From: Mycolicibacterium aurum | GTDB taxonomy: Bacteria > Actinomycetota > Actinomycetes > Mycobacteriales > Mycobacteriaceae | DNA: 64,000 nucleotides | Direction of reading: 5' to 3' | NCBI GenBank assembly: GCA_900078775.1 | Contig: LT549889.1 | Span: 3,720,001 to 3,784,000, forward strand | Shown here: in pieces, positions 59,674 through 64,000 of the stretch | Layout of the letters: the number at the start of each line of letters is the position of its first letter | How positions within the stretch are numbered: the stretch's first letter is position 1 | Program-made: the position numbers and the translations under genes | The notes under the pieces: generated by a model | What the model saw: only the letters and a program-made list of their open reading frames with translations | What the model was told of the DNA's origin: nothing | Databases searched by the model: none

Positions 59674-61551
59674 GTGACCGCCACCCCGCAACGCCCGCCG
59701 ATGATCTCCGTCGAAGACCTCTTCGATCCGCCGGAACGGGCCGGGGCCAGGATCTCCCCGGACGGCACCCGGATCGCTTATCTGGCGCCGTGGCGCAACC
59801 GCCTGAACATCTGGGTCCAGGACCTCGCCGGGGACACCGAACCCCGCTGCGTCACCGCCGACGAGACCCGCAGCGTCCACATCTTCAGCTGGACCCACGA
59901 TTCGCGCTGGCTGCTCTACCTGCAGGACAACGGCGGCGACGAGCACTGGCACGTGTACCGGGTGGACCCCGACGACCCGGACGGGTCCGCCGTCGACCTC
60001 ACCCCGTTCCCCCGGGCCCGCGCCTCCTTCGAGCTGCTCAAGACCCGGCCGGGCAAGGCGGTCGTGCAGCACAATGCGCGCAACCCGGAACTGTTCGACG
60101 CCTTCGAACTCGACATCGCCACCGGGGAACTGACCCTGCTCGCCGAGAACCCGGGCACCGTCATCGGCTGGGTCACCGGCCCGGCCGGTGACCTGTTCAC
60201 CAACACCCTCACCGCCGACGGGGACATCGAGATAGCGCAATGGGATTCGGACACCCGCAGCCTGCGCACCGTCCGGGTGTACGACGGCCGGGACTACCCG
60301 CTGGGCATCTATCCGCTCGCGGTGTCCCCCGACGGCACCGGCATCTGGCTGGGCTCCTATCAGGGCAGCGACCGGCTGAGCCTGGCCCGCCTGGACGTGC
60401 ACACCGGCGAGGAGACCATCGTCGACAGCCACCCGGAATACGACCTCGGCGCGCAGATCATGCTGCCCTCGCCGTTCATCCTCAGCGAGCGGACCGGGGA
60501 TCTGATCGGTGCCCGCTATTACGGTGAGCGCCAGGTGATCCACGCCCTCGACGAGGACTTCGCGGCCGTCCTGACCGTGCTCGACGGGCTGTCCGACGGC
60601 GATCTGGCCGGCATCTCCTGTGACGACAGCGGGCAGCGCTGGGTGGTCAGCTTCACCCATGACCGCGACCCGCACGCCACCTATTTCTACGACCGGGTGA
60701 CCGGCGAGAGCCGGCTGCTGTTCCGGCCCTATCCGCATCTGGATCCCGCCGTGCTGGCCCCGATGACGCCGGTCACCGTCACCGCACGCGACGGTCTGGA
60801 CCTGCACGGGTACCTGACCCTGCCGGTCGGCGCGGAAGAGCTCCCGGCCGCCGGCCTGCCGCTCGTGCTGCTGGTGCACGGCGGCCCGTGGGCCCGCGAC
60901 ACGTGGAGCTATCAACCCGACGTACAGCTGCTGGCCAACCGCGGATATGCGGTGCTGCAGATCAACTTTCGGGGTTCCACCGGCTACGGAAAGACGTTCA
61001 CCCAGGCCGCCATCGGGGAGTTCGCCGGCAAGATGCACGATGATCTGATCGATTCGGTGGACTGGGCGGTCAAACAGGGCTACGCCGACCGGGACCGGGT
61101 GGCGATCTTCGGCGGTTCCTACGGCGGGTACGCCGCACTGGTCGGCGTGACGTTCACCCCGGACGTGTTCGCGGCGGCCATCGACTACGTCGGGGTCTCC
61201 AGCCTGCCGAACTTCATGCGCACACTGCCCGACGTCGGGCGTCGGTTCCTGGCCAACAACTGGCACCTCTACGCCGGGGATCCGTCGGATCCGGAGCAGG
61301 AGGCCGACCTGCTGGCCCGCTCCCCGATCACCCGGGTCGACCAGATCCGCACCCCGCTGCTGGTGGTGCAGGGCGCCAACGACTCCCGGGTGGTGCAGGC
61401 CGAATCCGACAACATGGTGGCCGCGCTGCGCGCCCGTGGTGTCGAGGTGGAGTACATGGTCAAGGAGGACGAGGGGCACGGATTCCTCAACCCGGACAAC
61501 AACATCGACATGTACCGGGCCGTGGAGCGGTTCCTGGCCACCCACCTCTGA
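59674..61551 (+). CDS. S9-family (prolyl oligopeptidase / acylaminoacyl-peptidase-like) serine peptidase
   Basis: 625 residues from GTG 59674 (GGAAGGA upstream). An N-terminal beta-propeller with WD40-like/TolB repeats (AGARISPDGTRIAYLAPWRN, IFSWTHDSRWLLYLQDN) and a C-terminal alpha/beta hydrolase domain with oxyanion region LLVHGGPWARDTWS, nucleophile FGGSYGGYAAL, Asp in QGANDSRV and His in DEGHGFLNP. It is expected to cleave short or N-acylated peptides in the cytosol. An ATG at 59638 is in frame but falls in the operator. Convergent with sucD. Confidence 0.9.
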   Translation: MTATPQRPPMISVEDLFDPPERAGARISPDGTRIAYLAPWRNRLNIWVQDLAGDTEPRCVTADETRSVHIFSWTHDSRWLLYLQDNGGDEHWHVYRVDPDDPDGSAVDLTPFPRARASFELLKTRPGKAVVQHNARNPELFDAFELDIATGELTLLAENPGTVIGWVTGPAGDLFTNTLTADGDIEIAQWDSDTRSLRTVRVYDGRDYPLGIYPLAVSPDGTGIWLGSYQGSDRLSLARLDVHTGEETIVDSHPEYDLGAQIMLPSPFILSERTGDLIGARYYGERQVIHALDEDFAAVLTVLDGLSDGDLAGISCDDSGQRWVVSFTHDRDPHATYFYDRVTGESRLLFRPYPHLDPAVLAPMTPVTVTARDGLDLHGYLTLPVGAEELPAAGLPLVLLVHGGPWARDTWSYQPDVQLLANRGYAVLQINFRGSTGYGKTFTQAAIGEFAGKMHDDLIDSVDWAVKQGYADRDRVAIFGGSYGGYAALVGVTFTPDVFAAAIDYVGVSSLPNFMRTLPDVGRRFLANNWHLYAGDPSDPEQEADLLARSPITRVDQIRTPLLVVQGANDSRVVQAESDNMVAALRARGVEVEYMVKEDEGHGFLNPDNNIDMYRAVERFLATHL

Positions 61552-61570
61552 CGCCGAGCTCGACGACAAG

Positions 61571-61599
61571 AAAGGCCCCCGCACGTGGCGGGGGCCTTT
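61571..61599. terminator. bidirectional Rho-independent terminator
   Basis: AAAGGCCCCCGC pairs with GCGGGGGCCTTT around ACGTG. It lies between the convergent S9 peptidase and sucD stops, with short T runs on both strands. Confidence 0.9.
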
Positions 61600-61613
61600 C
61601 CGGTGTGCAGCTG

Positions 61614-62516
<903 letters not shown>

Positions 62517-62533
62517 AGGTCATGTCTCCTTAA

Positions 62534-63697
62534 CTACTTGTTGGCCAGCTCGGCGGCCTTGTCGGCGCCGGAGTCCATGGTTTCGGCCTGGATCACCAGG
62601 GGATGGTTGGCCTCGGCCAGGATGCGGCGGCCCTCTTCGACGTTGTTGCCGTCCAGACGCACGACGAGCGGCTTGTTGGCCTCGTCGCCGAGGATCTCCA
62701 GCGCCTTGACGATGCCGTTGGCGACCGCGTCACAGGCGGTGATGCCGCCGAACACGTTCACGAAGACGCTCTTGACCTGGCTGTCGCCCAGGATGACGTC
62801 CAGACCGTTGGCCATCACCTCGGCCGAGGCGCCACCGCCGATGTCCAGGAAGTTGGCGGGCTTCACGCCGCCGTGCCGCTCACCGGCGTAGGCGACGACG
62901 TCCAGCGTCGACATGACCAGGCCGGCACCGTTACCGATGATGCCCACCTCGCCGTCGAGCTTGACGTAGTTGAGGTCGTTCTCCTTGGCCTTGAGCTCCA
63001 GCGGATCGGTCGCGTCGCGGTCCTCGAACTCGGCGTGGCCGGGCTGACGGAAATCGGCGTTGGCGTCCAGGGTGACCTTGCCGTCCAGGGCCAGGATCTG
63101 GTCGTCCGGGGTGCGCACCAGCGGGTTGACCTCCACCAGGGTGGCGTCCTCGCCGATGAACACCTCCCACAGCTTCTGGATGGTGACGGCGGCGGCGTCG
63201 AGCACCTCGGCGGGCAGGTGGCCCTTCTCGGCGATCTCCCGGGCGAACGCCAGGTCGACACCCTTGACGGCGTCGACGGGCACCTTGGCCAGGCGCTCCG
63301 GCTTGGTCGCGGCGACCTCTTCGATCTCCATGCCACCCTCGACCGAGCACATGGCCAGGTAGGTGCGGTTGGAGCGGTCCAGCAGGAAGGAGATGTAGTA
63401 CTCCTCGGCGATGTCGCTGGCCTCGGCGACCAGCAGCTTCTTCACCACGTGGCCCTTGATGTCCAGGCCGAGGATGTTCTGCGAGTGGGTGAAAGCGTCC
63501 TCCGGGGTCGCGGCGTACTTCACGCCACCGGCCTTGCCACGGCCGCCGACCTTCACCTGGGCCTTCACCATGACCGGCTTGCCGATCTCCTCGGCGATCG
63601 CCTTGGCATCCTCGGCGGAGTCGGTGACCCGGCCCGGGGTGGTGGGGACGTTGTGCTTGGCGAACAGCTCTTTCGCCTGATATTCGAACAGATCCAT
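62534..63697 (-). CDS. sucC: succinyl-CoA synthetase beta subunit (ADP-forming)
   Basis: 387 residues. ATP-grasp domain MDLFEYQAKELFAKHNVPTT, GKPVMVKAQVKVGGRGKAGG, VEVNPLVRTPDDQILALDGK, and the C-terminal ligase domain GIIGNGAGLVMSTLDVV, PANFLDIGGGASAEVMANGL, FVNVFGGITACDAVANGIV. Full length, ATG 63697. Its 5' region carries a CRP-like site. Confidence 0.97.
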   Translation of the reverse strand: MDLFEYQAKELFAKHNVPTTPGRVTDSAEDAKAIAEEIGKPVMVKAQVKVGGRGKAGGVKYAATPEDAFTHSQNILGLDIKGHVVKKLLVAEASDIAEEYYISFLLDRSNRTYLAMCSVEGGMEIEEVAATKPERLAKVPVDAVKGVDLAFAREIAEKGHLPAEVLDAAAVTIQKLWEVFIGEDATLVEVNPLVRTPDDQILALDGKVTLDANADFRQPGHAEFEDRDATDPLELKAKENDLNYVKLDGEVGIIGNGAGLVMSTLDVVAYAGERHGGVKPANFLDIGGGASAEVMANGLDVILGDSQVKSVFVNVFGGITACDAVANGIVKALEILGDEANKPLVVRLDGNNVEEGRRILAEANHPLVIQAETMDSGADKAAELANK

Positions 63698-64000
63698 GAG
63701 TTTCCTAAATGGCGTGTCTGTCTACTGACTTCTGATGACGCTGGAGGATTGACTCCAGAGTGTGTCGCCGGACGGGGCTCGCAGGCCGCAACTGGCTCGG
63801 GTGGCACTGTATCCACCCCGGTGGCAGGCACCCACATCGCCCACCTCTCATGTGGTACATCTCACCGGGACCATCGGGTGATACAAATCACAATACGAGC
63901 GGGAATGGCCACTTAAGTTGCCACCCTCTTCCCGATTTGGTTAACGTGCCTACTGGTCTTGATAACGGTCAGGTCACGGCGCGAAGGGCATTTCAGGTTG
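63698..64000. promoter_or_regulatory. sucCD upstream region with a CRP-like site; no gene seen
   Basis: About 300 bases to the window edge without a protein-like frame. GGTGA-TACAAA-TCACA (63877-63892) matches TGTGA-N6-TCACA except for its first base. A weaker TGTGG-TACATC-TCACC lies at 63851-63866. The site is about 180 bases upstream of the sucC ATG. A divergent gene may begin beyond the edge. Confidence 0.5.

Noticed and set aside
59644..61584. A 646-codon minus-strand frame
   Set aside because: Antisense to the S9 peptidase gene, which has a full catalytic triad; no domain in the antisense product.

Overview
The window is chromosomal DNA of a fast-growing mycobacterium (Mycobacterium/Mycolicibacterium, near M. 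smegmatis). It is GC-rich and has GTG starts, an MspA-family porin and mprA-mprB-pepD-moaB2. From memory, its backbone is collinear (in inverted orientation) with the M. tuberculosis segment from sucC-sucD (Rv0951-0952) to galU-moeA-rimJ (Rv0993-0996). I saw no insertion sequence, prophage, CRISPR array or rRNA.

Layout. 1-7 kb: the tail of an AhpD-like gene, a DUF4239 membrane protein, and a minus-strand operon of esterase, VOC protein, DUF1214 protein, sulfotransferase and F420/LLM oxidoreductase. 7-20.8 kb: tRNA-Ala(CGC); divisome genes glpR and glp with rimJ and galU; 5-formyl-THF cyclo-ligase; a CIRCE-controlled zinc-ribbon chaperone gene; a SAF-domain gene; mscL; a duplicated secreted-protein gene; an mspC-locus porin; then the envelope-stress module moaB2-pepD-mprB-mprA and rpmF. 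20.9-29.4 kb: an atuA-fadE13-accD2-accA2-fadE12-echA7 operon for carboxylation and beta-oxidation of a branched acyl-CoA, behind a palindromic operator. 29.5-34.5 kb: a DUF1707 protein, a VWA/MoxR-AAA pair and an HSL-type hydrolase.

34.5-48.9 kb looks like an accessory catabolic island. It has an amidohydrolase, a frameshifted alpha/beta hydrolase, a RidA protein, a LigB-type extradiol dioxygenase, an FAH-family enzyme, a complete branched-chain-amino-acid-type ABC importer, an MFS transporter and five GntR/FadR-type regulators, four of them forming two duplicated pairs. It reads as uptake and ring cleavage of an unidentified, possibly nitrogen-containing, aromatic compound.

48.9-64 kb: purH, purN, perM and a frameshifted Rv0954 homologue; sfnG; an F420/LLM gene directly behind a KstR-consensus palindrome; a thiolase-like gene; two adjacent AAA-type ATPases; an S9 peptidase behind twin palindromes; and sucD-sucC.

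The window is rich in recognisable operators: CIRCE, CRP, MprA box, KstR box and several palindromes without a known regulator. Two genes carry single-base losses in short G/C runs, which may be real mutations or assembly errors.
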